A stretch of DNA of 24,542 bases from Saccoglossus kowalevskii (GCF_000003605.2 NW_003150772.1:1-24542), one strand, 5' to 3'; positions 1-10,449 are shown, numbered from the stretch's first letter. Translations and numbers: made by a program. The notes: a model not told the origin generated them from the sequence alone.

Positions 1-215
1 CGAGTACCCTAACTACAAGGCCTATATATCTCATATACAAGTCCTCTCTCAACACCAATGCAGAGGTAAATATTGTATAATGAGTAACCTACTAACTACA
101 AGGTCTATATATCTTATATGCAAGCCTTCTCACCAATGCAGAGCCTAAATATTGTATCTATATATGTGTAACCTAACACAACTGAAGAGCCTTAATATCG
201 TAATACGAGACCCAC
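1..215. repeat. Imperfect tandem repeat, period about 85 bp, cut by the window edge
   Basis: Two near-identical blocks follow one another. Each has an ACTACAAGG...CTATATATCT start, a CACCAATGCAGAG centre and a TAAATATTGTAT end. A third, shorter and more diverged block begins at about 178 (CAACTGAAGAGCCTTAATAT). The first copy starts at the window edge, so the array may continue leftward. No coding potential is visible. Confidence 0.7.
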
Positions 216-1106
216 TCAAACAACCCTTACCAATATTGTGTTTTGTTTGTAAAAACGTTTACAACTTCTGAATAAACTTGTACATTTTATGTATACAAGA
301 AAGACTGCATAAACAAACACATGTACTTCTTTGTACAAAAGTAGCAATTTACAAATTAAAATTGTACAATTCATGAAATTGTATTTATTCAAAATAGTAA
401 TTTTCTTCTTAGTGGGTTTCATTTGCTTCTAATATTGATTTAACTTAGTTGCTGGTAATTGTATTTACTAACTTTGTGTATTGATGCATCAATTGGTTAT
501 TATTATTTGACTGTCCATACAATGATTTAGGTATTGTGTAGTATCAGTTTGACAAATATGTCAGCAAAGGATGTACAACAAACTGATTGTGGTGAGAGAA
601 ATATAGATTTATTTCATTGCATTTTTCTTAATTGAAAAATAACAAAACTGGATATATATGAAAAAAAAATCAATTTGGTTAAACTAATCAAGGAAAAAAT
701 GGCATTAATTCATGGTAGGGTCCAAAACTGGATAATTTTTAACATATGCAAATTAGGCACACTCAATAAAACTCTCGCGGTAAATGTGTTATACTCTTTT
801 TAAAATGACTCAATTAACTCAGTGAATTGTAGTAAAAATATCATTTGAAATTCACAGTAATCTTGTAACTAATCTATTGAAAACGTTTTTATACTTTTAC
901 GTGTGAACAATAAAATACTAAAGTTAATATTTTTGCACAGTTTATGTATATCGTACTATCGGGCATATAGTTAAGTTTATTTTGATTCACATTGATTTAA
1001 GCAACCGAATTTCTATATATTATTCATGTAATAGCAATCGTGCTACCCTGTCCAAGGGAATCGCAAAACTATTCCGAAGTACAGTTTTTTTAGAGTTTCT
1101 TTGTTT
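216..1106. other. AT-rich non-coding stretch
   Basis: I see no convincing exon, RNA gene or mobile element here. A minus-strand AATAAA hexamer at 976-981 lies about 130 nt beyond the stop of the candidate terminal exon at 1107-1251. It could be its poly(A) signal, but such hexamers are frequent in DNA this AT-rich. Confidence 0.4.
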
Positions 1107-1251
1107 TCACTGTGATGGTTGCCAGGCCGTGAAAATGCCTGCTAACGAGAATACAAGAGTTTTTCTCATTGGGAAGGCATCAACATTATATGGAGTCATC
1201 ACTTTGTCCACCAGCATCGTTTGTGTTTTATTCAATGAACCAGATTTGACA
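1107..1251 (-). CDS. Candidate last exon (cytoplasmic tail) of the WxxW protein, alternative 1
   Basis: On the minus strand a tract of seven T residues leads to an AAAG/T acceptor (AG at 1253-1252). Entered in phase 2, which is how the membrane exon leaves, the frame stays open for 47 residues to a TGA at 1109-1107. The peptide includes DKVMTPYNVDAFP and ends TAWQPSQ. An AATAAA lies about 130 nt downstream. Against it: AAAG is a poor acceptor, the intron from 3487 would be about 2.2 kb, and 47 open codons can arise by chance. It competes with the candidate at 1724-1805, and both may be wrong. Confidence 0.25.
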
Positions 1252-1723
1252 CTTTGACAGAAAAAAAGGTGTCCCAATATGAAAAATCACAAAAGTTTGA
1301 ATTGTAACAGAATGTACTTGAAACACATCTTCGAATATATTTTGCTGCCTATGTGGTATATCTGTTCGGCGATATATGATGCCTTCTATAAGCTTGGTCA
1401 CATTTCTTATTTGCTCTAATTCCCTACACTAGGTTCAAATTTAAAATGTGAAATTTGAAAAATATTTTTCTATTTAAAATAAACTATTTTTCATATTGTA
1501 AGTATATGAAAAGTTGTTGTAAATAGACAAGTCAGCAGTAACATAGTTATTTTGATACTAACTGAATCTTGACATTAACATTCACGAGCACAATATTTAT
1601 TAATTTACAATAGTGTAATAATATTTGAACATATGCTATTCTCCTTAGTGCAAAAACGGCTGAATCACAATAATTATATGTCAAATTTAAAAAACGTTAC
1701 GAATGATGATATTAATATGGCGG

Positions 1724-1805
1724 CTACGTGATCTTCTCACCGTTTCTGAAGTACAATGAATTGGACTGCAAATCAAGCGTGACACAGGAAGTGGAATGTT
1801 GTAAC
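1724..1805 (-). CDS. Candidate last exon (cytoplasmic tail) of the WxxW protein, alternative 2
   Basis: On the minus strand a run of about 21 T residues ends in CAG/G, an ideal-looking 3' splice site with AG at 1807-1806. Entered in phase 2 from the membrane exon it encodes 26 residues, including HSTSCVTLDLQSNSLYF, and stops at a TAG (1726-1724). A possible internal donor (GTGAGA) precedes the stop. The T run may instead be a retroposon-type poly(A) on the plus strand that only mimics an acceptor. No homology is recognised. Confidence 0.25.
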
Positions 1806-2394
1806 CTGAAAAAAAAAAAAAAAAAAAATAAGCGGGTACTTTCATACTTTGTCTACAAGGAATAAATTTGTAAAAAAACATATCACTGTGAACATTTTAC
1901 ACATCTAGTATTAGAATTAATGTTCATTAGTATATTATGTACAACCATGAAGCTAATGCCCCACAGTACAATGAAATAGCATTATTTTGTGTGTCACAGT
2001 TTTCTTTTTGAGAAATGTGTCCTAATATTTTAGAACTATTCCACAGAACACAATACTATAAAAAATTGCATTTTTTGACACATTTTCAAACCCATATTTT
2101 TGGGAACATAGGTAAAAGCATTATAATGCCAAAATAGTGACTTTCCACTAAAATACAACCATACATTTCTCGAAAATATGGCTGGTGTCTGTTTTGAAGT
2201 CAACATACACTGAACACCAGGGCGCTATAGCGTATGATGTAGATAATATTCTGTTACTTGCGCAAACGCTCGCGGAGCGCAAAACGTTTACGTTGTTATT
2301 TCGGTATATCGCTCAATAAATTATTACTACAAGCAGTAAAAAAGTTGTACAGTAATAAGTTTACCCCGAGAATACGATAAAGTATGCACTCAGG

Positions 2395-2480
2395 CAGTAT
2401 GCTACGCATCGGTCAATATGATCACCGTACTACCAGTACGCTATGCTACGCGTGGGTGGGTACAATCACCGTACTGCCTT
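2395..2480 (+). repeat. Dispersed repeat motif, two adjacent copies
   Basis: The motif ATGCTACGC(A/G)T.GGT...ATCACCGTACT occurs twice in succession, at about 2399-2430 and 2443-2477. A related form, GCTACGCGTCGGTGGGTACA followed by CCCCGTAT, occurs on the same strand at about 24479-24511 at the other end of the window. Local base composition is richer in CpG than the surroundings. This suggests a dispersed repeat family; the class is not recognised. Confidence 0.5.
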
Positions 2481-2553
2481 CGTGCGTACTTTGCGGTATG
2501 TTTGTGATAAACTCATATTAAACGTGTTAACTACCTACTTGGCATGTTCTTAG

Positions 2554-2561
2554 TGACGTCA
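2554..2561. promoter_or_regulatory. Perfect palindromic CRE-like site (TGACGTCA)
   Basis: The octamer TGACGTCA is the consensus binding site of CREB/ATF bZIP factors. It lies beside the CpG-richer island. No transcript start can be identified next to it, so a regulatory role is only possible. Confidence 0.2.
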
Positions 2562-3486
2562 CACATTCATTCCAGGATCGCGCTGTCGTTGTGGTGTTAA
2601 CCTGCAACACGAACATTTATACGACATATTTAATAACTTTATTGAGACTCTTATTTTGCACTAAGTTGCTTACAATTCATTTTATTCCAATCTCTAGTAT
2701 TTAATCACTTAAATATTCCCAGAAACAACATTTTCATAATTGTGTTTCGTCATCTATGCAAGAATATCAGGTAATAAATTCATATGTGACACCTTGAATA
2801 TTTAGGTGACTCAACAAAGATATTGGACAAAAAATACGGAAGCATAAATACTTGACCGAACTTGACGCCATGTTATTAAGTAAAACAGAAGTGCAGTGCG
2901 AAACAAATATGGATACTATGAATACTATACTATGCATAGTTACTGATAGAATAATGACACTGTGTATTTTACATTCGTCTTCGCAAAGCAACAACAATAA
3001 AGAAACAAACAAAAAATAAAAGACAATTTAGAAACAACATCCGTGACCCATCAAGTACTTATGGGAGTCAAATAATTTCAGCATAAGCGGTACTCGCGGG
3101 CGTATAGGTCACGCTTGACAGAACTAGTATCAGTCATCGAGCGTGTACTGTTAGGCTACGGTTATTTGTGTTAGTGCGAGTTAAGTAAATAAATAATAGT
3201 GTAAGATTCTATAATATTTTACACAGATGCCGAGTTCCTCATATAAATTCAACTTTTAGATCTGTGAAACCGAGATTCGGAATTTCACCATACAACATAT
3301 CAAACATAATCGAATATAATTATAAATGGGGCGCAGTTGATTAAATTAATTTAAGCAAAGAGACATAGTCAGATTGACCAAGCCCCAACATAACGTATTA
3401 CGTCATGATACACTCAATTGATAATCAGTGCAATAATTGTTGACCAGAATGAGATAGTTAGCAAAAACGATAGATGTCATACTTAC

Positions 3487-3634
3487 GTGTATCTACCTCG
3501 TATATTTTTCTTTGTTCTAAATGCACTGTACATAACAAGAACTGCAGCGATGATCATAACAATCACAAACAATATACATATAACTGTAATAAACGTGTAC
3601 TTCGCTTCTACCTGCTTAGATTTCACGGGATTAC
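3487..3634 (-). CDS. Transmembrane exon of the WxxW mucin-like protein
   Basis: This exon anchors the protein. The acceptor is CATCTTAG/G (AG at 3636-3635). Entered in phase 1 it reads a short polar stretch (NPVKSKQVEAK), then about 26 mostly hydrophobic residues, YTFITVICILF followed by VIVMIIAAVLVMYSAF, then a basic stop-transfer segment RTKKNIRGRY. Charge distribution fits a type I single-pass protein with its N-terminus outside. The donor is a near-consensus AC/GTAAGTATG at 3486, leaving in phase 2. Without splicing the frame would stop at once at the TAA inside that donor, so a very short tail (RGRYT) is the alternative. The linker exon lies 116 bp upstream. This is the only non-symmetric exon found. 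Confidence 0.8.
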
Positions 3635-3750
3635 CTAAGATGAAATTAACATTAGCTTATATGTACAGTGGATTTTGTTTTCGAAGACAGTATAGTGTCA
3701 AGAATTTACTGAATTGGAATTCATTATATTACAGTTGAATAACACAATAC

Positions 3751-4119
3751 CTGTCATTAGCTGTATTCCCTCATCCGCAAGATCTGTATACTTCTCATAA
3801 AATGTCAAGCGCGTGCTTTTATTTTCATAAATACGTTTTGTGTTCTCAGAATTTAATTCCTTCGCCCCAGTAACAACAGACGACGTATCTGCTTTTCCAT
3901 GTTTCGAAGTAACTGAAGTATTCTCAGTTTTAAACCGAGCAAGAGTGTTTATTCGATCTGGCGTGTTTGCTTTTTCAGCTGACGAATGAAGTGTCACACT
4001 GGTGATGCTTGGTGATTTTTCAGTTGTTGAATAAACATGAGATTTATAGGTTGAATCTGTGGCTGCACGTTCTGTTGTCACATATAGTGATGACGGTAAA
4101 TGACTTGTCACGATGTCAA
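3751..4119 (-). CDS. Long Ser/Thr-rich stalk exon next to the membrane
   Basis: The exon is 369 nt, 123 codons, phase 1 in and 1 out. The acceptor is TTTGTAG/TT and the donor ACAG/GTATTG. About 31% of residues are Ser or Thr (38 of 123), with few bulky hydrophobics, as expected for a mucin-type O-glycosylated stalk. N-glycosylation sequons NTS and NKS are present. The last 20 residues are less Ser/Thr-rich (FYEKYTDLADEGIQLMTG) and lead into the membrane exon. There is no cysteine. It is the largest linker of the gene and would hold the outer domains away from the cell surface. Homology is not recognised beyond composition. Confidence 0.8.
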
Positions 4120-5870
4120 CTACAAACACAATGAAATAAGTAATGCAGCATATATATCAGTATGGCAAATATTCAAACACTGCTACACATTAAATGTCAT
4201 ACTAAAAATGTATAGTAATTCAACTTATTTTTGTTATATACACAATTAAAAAAGGATTACATGTCTGACACACTATAATTAAGGCGTTCATGTTTTCCGT
4301 AAAAACAGCGTTGAAGATAATCATGTTATATTTACCAAAATATTTCCATAATTTATTATTCATTATATGTATCATAGCGGTTCAATGTAAATACACTATG
4401 TTATATGAATCCAGACAATCTGGTTGGTCAATGCAAGCAGACTGATATAAATCCAGGCAATCTGGTTGGTCAGTGCAAGCAGACTGATATGAATCCATAC
4501 ATTCTGGTTGGTCAGTGCAAGCAGACTGATATGAATCCATACATTCTGGTTGGTCAGTGCAAGCAGGCTGATATAAATCCAAGCAATCTGGTTGGTCAGT
4601 GCAAGCAGACTGATATGAACCCAGACATTCTGGTTGGTCAGTGCAAGCAGACTGATATGAATCCAGACATTCTGGTTGGTCAGTGCAAGCAGACTGATAT
4701 GAATCCATACATTCTGGTTGGTCAGTGCAAGCAGACTGACATGAATCCAGACAATCTGGTTGGTCAGTGCAAGCAGACTGATATGAATCCAGACAATCTG
4801 GTTGGTCAGTGCAAGCAGACTGATATGAATCCAGACAATCTGGTTGGTCAGTGCAAGCAGACTGATATGAATCCAGACAATCTGGTTGGTCAGTGCAAGC
4901 AGACTGATATGAATCCAGACAATCTGGTTGGTAAGTGCAAGCAGACTGATATGAATCCAGACAATCTGGTTGGTCAGTGCAAGCAGACTGATATGAATCC
5001 AGACAATCTGGTTGGTCAGTGCAAGCAGACTGATATGAATCCAGACAATCTGGCTGGTCAGTGCAAGCAGACTGATATGAATCCAGACAATCTGGTTGGT
5101 CAGTGCAAGCAGAATGATATGAATCCAGACAATCTGGCTGGTCAATGCAAGCAGACTGATATGAATCCATACAATCTGATTGGTCAGTGCAAGCAGACTG
5201 ATATGAAACCAGACAATCTTATTGGTCAGTGCAAGCAGACTGATATGAATTCAGACAATCTGGTTGGTCAGTGCAAGCAGACTGATATGAATCCAGACAA
5301 TCTGGTTGGTCAGTGCAAGCAGACTGATATGAATCCATGCAATCTGATTGGTCAGTGCAAGCAGACTGATATGAATTCAGACAATATGAGATCAGGGCAA
5401 GCAGATTGACATTTTGACACTATGGCTCAGAAAAAACAATATCTCATGATGTTGGTCGTTCTACAAAATATTTCTTGTGTATTTGAGAGATCTCATTTCA
5501 AATTCCCCCGACCTCAACAACCCTTCAAATTATTACACATTTTAACAATACCTTCTCCGAACCTTAAATATAATAATGACCCAAATTTCTCAATCACCGT
5601 TGGGTATGTTGACTGCATTTGTCATTCATGCACGTCGATCGGTTATGCTCATTGTATAATGAATGCCGTTTACTGACGACGAAAAAACAGGAGAATGGTA
5701 TGGACACTGAGGGTTGTATGAATATGGAATAGCAATAACTATGCCATATCGATCTATATAAACTAGTTATAAAAAATAAAAATGTAAGTGTAAGGTTTAA
5801 TCGCAGTCACTGTTTATCAAATTGTGAAGCAGCAAATGCCAGTATAAAATTTATAGTACAAACAACTAAC
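4120..5870. other. Intron dominated by a 42-bp minisatellite
   Basis: This is the intron between the 5871-5951 and 3751-4119 exons, oriented on the minus strand. More than half of it is the 42-bp array annotated separately. The rest is AT-rich with no further exon I can support. A plus-strand open stretch of 84 codons at 5422-5676 follows the array, has no recognisable motif and is not called. Confidence 0.55.
4405..5409 (+). repeat. 42-bp minisatellite, 23 full copies plus a degenerate partial one
   Basis: The unit runs ATGAATCCAGACAATCTGG then TTGGTCAGTGCAAGCAGACTGAT, 42 bp. All units have the same length, so all frames stay in register. The plus strand is open throughout (334 codons, 14-residue period MNPDNLVGQCKQTD). 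The minus strand has two long open frames (262 and 249 codons, periods LDSYQSACTDQPDC and IVWIHISLLALTNQ). Each typical unit carries the inverted repeat CCAGA-CAA-TCTGG. Copies differ at a few positions, such as GAC/TAC/GGC/AGC and GTT/GCT/ATT. Several changes are non-synonymous in any frame, and no splice sites tie the array to the gene, so it is read as an intronic tandem repeat, not an exon. Confidence 0.9.
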
Positions 5871-5951
5871 CTGTAGGGGTATATGATTTCATTCTTGTAG
5901 TGATTTGATTCAGAGCTGGTAAATCAGCAGCTAATGTCTCATGAATCGTAT
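5871..5951 (-). CDS. Short linker exon after WxxW domain 6
   Basis: The exon is 81 nt, 27 codons, phase 1 to phase 1. The acceptor is AAACAG/AT and the donor ACAG/GTTAGT. The peptide contains TIHETLAADLPALNQ and ITTRMKSYTPTG, moderately rich in Thr and without cysteine. It is the same length as the linker at 11638-11718. Skipping it would keep the frame. It joins WxxW domain 6 to the long stalk exon. Confidence 0.7.
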
Positions 5952-6461
5952 CTGTTTATACAGAGAATAGTTGAATTTGTTATCGGTTAAGGTGTTCTTA
6001 TAGTTTATGTAAAACAAGATTGTAATCTATTCATTTACGACGTCACCATTTTAGATTACGTCACAGACGAAAAACCTTATAGTTTATATTAAGTTTGGCA
6101 TCTCGGGCAGCCTAGTGCTGGAGAAGTGTGCATGATTTCGTATGGCTACCTTTCAGATTGTATTGGATATTTGAAACGACGCTTCTTTAGTAAATCATGT
6201 TTGTAAACAACCTTGCTGAATAATGGTGCAACGCATCGTTTAGTTCACCATACATATGACATTTCATAGAAATGAATTTAAATCATTGTCAAAAGATGAA
6301 CATCAAGTACGACGTCAAATCCGAATTTCCGACATCAAGTACACCAGAGTGTTAATAGTATATTAATATGAATATATGGAGTCTCCTTTCAGTACTGGTA
6401 AGTATAGGCTGAACATTTTTTACACTTTCACATTTATAGGATTTACGTGGAGGATACTTAC

Positions 6462-6782
6462 GACAGGGGCAGAAAAAACGAACTTCGTAGTCAAGACACT
6501 GTCCCGAGCTCTGATCTTTGTTAAAACACAGCAATCCCACCTCAGTGCTGCACGTTATCTTCTTCTGTCCAATGGTTTGATCATGGAGTGAACCTAAAAC
6601 TCGACACTCAATGTTTGTCGGATTTGCACACATGGGGTATTGTTTAACTATTTCGCCAATTAGCTCATAATCACCACCAGTCTGGCCAGGATTTGGGTTA
6701 TCTATGTCGATCCATTGTGTCCACTGACCTTCCTGGCAGATGGTTGAAGATGGTTGTACCACAGGGGTGGAGATGAACTCAT
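6462..6782 (-). CDS. WxxW domain 6 exon (Mucin-2 WxxW type), 8 cysteines
   Basis: The exon is 321 nt, 107 codons, phase 1 to phase 1. The acceptor is GTTTCAG/AT and the donor TGTC/GTAAGT. A short Ser/Thr/Pro lead is followed by one complete domain of the family known as the Mucin-2 WxxW repeating region (Pfam PF13330 from memory), found in gel-forming mucins and cartilage intermediate layer protein. Landmarks in order: CQEGQWTQWID (cysteine 1 and the WxxW motif), GGDYEL, PMC, NIECR, KKITC, GLLCFNKDQ, QCLDYEVRFFCPC. WxxW is a known C-mannosylation motif. All eight family-typical cysteines of this protein are present. It follows domain 5 with no linker exon detected. Confidence 0.92.
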
Positions 6783-7299
6783 CTGAAACATACATATATC
6801 ATGACAATTAATGCATAACTTTAAAAAAATCAGATATGTTATCGTCACGAATCTGGTATCCTATTTATCCAATGTATCCACTTCCCAGCTTTCTAGGCGA
6901 ACAGTTAAATAAGTGATCACAATTTGTGAACGTGGATTCTAACCACTGTAGAGTGTTATGAACACTAATCACCGTCAGCTACTATATTGCGATTAGAAAA
7001 TAAATGTATATATTGTTTGGTCATCACTATATTTAAATATCAGGGATACATTGGTAACGTAATTGCTAATTTGTTAATCTATGGACATGGATGAAATAAA
7101 TATGTGCAGCGAAGTTTAGAATTGAATATTTACATATTTGCGACATTATATCACACGTGCAAATACAATTCGTGTCTTATGATGTGTGTCCAATCACCAA
7201 CAAATAATCGAAGTGAAACCAATTCCTAAATTATGATTATGATAGAATAACGAAAACAATTGTTATTCTTGTCAAGCATTATATTAAAATTATACTTAC
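6783..7299. other. Intron between WxxW domains 5 and 6
   Basis: AT-rich intron of 517 bp. I see no extra exon or repeat in it. Confidence 0.6.
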
Positions 7300-7605
7300 C
7301 ACACGGGCAATAAAAACGAACTTCGTAGTCTTCACACATTTTGGACAGTTGATCCTTATTAAAGCACATTAACCCTATTTGCGGCATGCAGGTAATCTCC
7401 CTCTGTCCAGGTATCTCATTGTAAAGCAACCTTGAACCAGCTGCTCTGCACTCAATATCTATTGGCGATTCACATACGGCGAACGGTTCCATTATGTCAG
7501 CAAGCAATTCATAGTCACCACCATAGTTCTGGTCATCAGTGTCAAACCATTCCGTCCACCTGCCACCGTTTTGACAAGACGTTGGTGGCAGTTTGGAATG
7601 TGTCT
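7300..7605 (-). CDS. WxxW domain 5 exon (Mucin-2 WxxW type), 8 cysteines
   Basis: The exon is 306 nt, 102 codons, phase 1 to phase 1. The acceptor is AATTCAG/AG and the donor TGTG/GTAAGT. A short lead (ETHSKLPPTS) precedes a full domain with CQNGGRWTEWFD, GGDYELL, AVC, DIECR, EITC, GLMCFNKDQ and CEDYEVRFYCPC. All eight cysteines are present. The spacer between WxxW and GGDYE is a little shorter than in domains 1-3 and 6. It is the first of the pair with domain 6. Confidence 0.92.
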
Positions 7606-8761
7606 CTGAATTCCAATAAATATAATATTGCATAACTAGGTAAAATGCATTTGTAAGGGAGGCAACAAGTTCCATGTAAGGTGCAGTAAGAAACTAAACA
7701 CACATCAAAGAGCACAGAATGAGCTTTATACGTTGATCTGCTGTAGGATGTTTTGAATTTTAATATTAGCAATTCCCCATACCTTTAAAGTAACATTTCT
7801 TTTAGCACAACCTTATGTTGTGTCTCAACTTTGAAAATACCGCAGAACATATACGTCATGTAACGATTTTCAAGAGACGCATATTTTACTACCTGCAAAA
7901 CTATTTAGGCAAGCATACTGGAGAATAGACCGGACAACTCGTCAGTCAGACAACATTCCTTATTACGATTCTATATAGATCTCTCGTGACGTGTCAAAAT
8001 TGACATTAATTATAATATTAGATCATAGGATGTTTGTGGCTAGTCAGCAAAATATGTTCACACGTTACAGACACATTGTACTACCACTGACACACCAGTG
8101 ATGATCAGTTATCGTTTGTATTAACGGCGATGAACGATCTAGCAATAATGTGATGCTCTGTATGGTATTGAACGATCCTCTTGTTGAGACAAAAATTTTG
8201 TATCATGTTACCAAAACAGGCTTTTATGTTACGTGTTGTCTAATATTGTAAATTGGTGTAATTAAAACCACTTCAATGTATATTTGAGTTGCACTGTCTT
8301 GTTCTTCCATCAACAAAATTTAGCATAACTTCTAAACTTAAATAGTATAAAATTAACTACACTCGTAAATAATTGGTTATATTCAATTGGAAAACTAAGT
8401 TCAATAAGCTTTTGTAGTTCGACTGTAGCTCTAAAGTAAGATATCCTTTCACATTGATAATACAGATGACAATTATCGTAAATGATACTACAACATGTTT
8501 ATAATACAGACAGACTTTTATTCCATCTTTTAACTGAGTCATGTACTGAACTCGATCTCGTCAAACACATGCCTAAAATGCGTCGTAGGTCAGCGATAAG
8601 ACGCCGATACATCATAACTGTTGACTAAATGCGTAATGTGATGAAGAATAAAATATAAGTTGTCCATTCCTCTTCAATCAAATTAAATCGGTCCAAATGT
8701 ATTTATGCTAATAGGGCTCAGTAATGTACTTACTCATATACGATTAGATGTGGTTACTAAC
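7606..8761. other. Intron before WxxW domain 5
   Basis: AT-rich intron of about 1.16 kb. Both strands were read for phase-1 exons and none could be supported. The short open frame at 8357-8542 on the minus strand is low-complexity hydrophobic sequence without splice support. Confidence 0.5.
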
Positions 8762-8857
8762 CTGTTTCACTCTGTTCGCTAAGAATAAGGGATGGTACTT
8801 GTGTCACGGTTTCTAGAACAGCGGCACGTTTATGAACATTTTCAGCCTGGGCCCGCC
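8762..8857 (-). CDS. Linker exon between WxxW domains 4 and 5
   Basis: The exon is 96 nt, 32 codons, phase 1 to phase 1. It has a strong acceptor, TTTGTTTCACAG/GG, and a donor ACAG/GTTAGT. The peptide includes RAQAENVHKRAAVLE and TVTQVPSLILSEQSETG. It is less Ser/Thr-rich than the other linkers and has no cysteine. It follows domain 4 after a short 113-bp intron, which supports its belonging to the same transcript. Confidence 0.75.
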
Positions 8858-8970
8858 CTGTGAAACAAAACACGGGTGACGTTCTTAATAAAAACAATGG
8901 AACTTGGGTAATTTTGTAAAATGTGGCCCATTGGCGAAGACAATGAAACAATACTGTAAAATGTTCCTAC

Positions 8971-9264
8971 CGGTAGGACAAAGAAATCGAACTTCATAGT
9001 CCATGCATTGCTTCGATTTTTGGTCTTTATTATAACAAACGAGACCCACGTCTGTGTTGCATGTTATTTTATTCTTTCCTGCTACATAACTATGGAAGGA
9101 ACCAGAACCGACGACTCTACACTGGATATCCAAAGGTGTTACACAAACACCGAGTGTCTCAATTAAATCTCCAAGTAGTTCATAGTCGCCGGCAGAATAA
9201 CCACCCTCTGGGTCAGACCTGTCAATCCATTCAGTCCATTCGTATTCTGCAGTGTGAGTTTCCA
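8971..9264 (-). CDS. WxxW domain 4 exon, 6-cysteine variant
   Basis: The exon is 294 nt, 98 codons, phase 1 to phase 1. The acceptor is TTGTATTTCAG/TG and the donor ACCG/GTAGGA. Landmarks: EWTEWIDRSDP, AGDYELLGDL, GVC, DIQCR, NKITC, GLVCYNKDQ, QCMDYEVRFLCPT. The cysteine that normally precedes WxxW is absent (YEWTEW), and so is the last cysteine of the usual CPC end (here CPT). The six inner cysteines remain. Domain 3 shows the same pair of absences. The fold is presumably kept, since all other family positions are conserved. Confidence 0.9.
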
Positions 9265-10449
9265 CTGAAATACAAAGAGTAATGTATCATTGCTCAAACT
9301 AAAAACGTTTTATTGTGTGATTAACGATTAGATATTATCATATACCGAAATCCTTAAAATATTATTATTATTGTGCATCTCGTCAGGCTAGGAGTGAAAT
9401 CATTTTGACCATACAGTGAAAATAGATTTCAATAAATTCGAACCGTGAAACCACAATGGCACAGATTAGTACGCAAAACCACAAAGTGGCTGTCCTGTCA
9501 AAAATATCATAGTGTGAGGCACGCAGTAAGCCATAGGACTACATTGATGCTGTATTGTACATCAAACACCTGTCAGTATAATTTATTTGAATACATTTTC
9601 AAAGCAAGCACTGGGAACAGAAATAAACAGTCACTGTATATATTCAAAAAAGAAACATATTTATCGAATTAAACAAAGGCAGAGATACAGCACTAATTTG
9701 ATACTTGTAATTATATATGCAAGTCTACATGGCTTGGAAATCTTGTAGAAGTTGTAACAGAGAAAACAAATTATTGGAATTTTGATACACAGATTATTTG
9801 CCAACATATACAAATCCGCCCTGACCCAAGATAGAGTAAACACTATGAAAATAAACTAGCTTTTGATAATGCAATGCAGTCACACCTCAGCCATTATACA
9901 ACAAACCAATGCCCTTAGCTACAACATATAGCTTATCGGACGGGGAAACTATTTGAAAAAGCCAGACTCATTTTGACTACGACCGACATAATTCATTGGC
10001 GTTAACTTGTAAGATGAAAACAAAAGTACATAGCATAGAAACTGATAAAATATAAAGGACAACATACCAACACATTTATTATTCAGCAGAAACGCTTCTT
10101 AATAAACACAAAAACAGCATAAAGACAGGCATTCTTGTCGAATTTTGCAATGGTATCATACAAAAATCCCATGATGCTTTTAACAATAAAAGACCATGAC
10201 GTTATACCATTTTAGGCCATGTTATGTGTCTAATGTTGACATACATAATGTTATTTGATAAACAAAGAACCTCTAAAAATTTTATAGACAAAAACAAACA
10301 AAAAACACATAAAGAGACAACAAGCGAAGACATTTGTATCCACAATCATATAGTCAAAGCGCAAATGAAATCTATGGATCATTGCTTAATAGCAACACAT
10401 GCAGAATTTGACACAATCAATCGATTCAGTAACTGATAACAAAACATAC
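9265..10449. other. Intron between WxxW domains 3 and 4
   Basis: About 1.2 kb, AT-rich. No phase-1 linker exon was found. Short open frames on both strands (9445-9672, 9661-9843, 10224-10436) lack motifs and splice support. Confidence 0.5.

Larger units (their letters stand above)
1830..3486. other. Non-coding stretch with a GC-richer repeat island
   Basis: This stretch lies between the candidate tail exons and the membrane exon and would be intron or 3' flank. Most of it is AT-rich with no supportable exon. The segment at about 2218-2520 is visibly richer in CpG and holds the repeat annotated separately. A short open stretch on the minus strand near 2767-3012 shows no family features and is not called. 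Confidence 0.4.

Noticed and set aside
982-1257. Plus-strand protein of 91 residues
   Set aside because: It has no ATG start in a usable place, no recognisable motif and no splice support. The opposite strand gives a slightly better, still weak, exon candidate.
3418-3738. Plus-strand frame of 106 residues
   Set aside because: It is the antisense shadow of the transmembrane exon and its intron. The minus-strand reading has proper splice sites, a hydrophobic helix and a basic stop-transfer end.
4926-4938. GGTAAGTG in one 42-bp unit as a plus-strand splice donor
   Set aside because: It arises from a single C-to-A difference in one copy, lies on the strand opposite the gene, and has no exon context.
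4405-5409. A 334-residue plus-strand protein, or 249-262-residue minus-strand proteins, made of 14-residue repeats
   Set aside because: The unit is 42 bp, a multiple of 3, so all three long frames stay open merely because no unit contains a stop. Many differences between copies are non-synonymous in each frame, and no start context or splice signal supports translation.
7432-7635. Plus-strand frames over the WxxW exons (also at 6376-6591, 9061-9282, 10580-10765)
   Set aside because: They are antisense shadows of conserved minus-strand domain exons.
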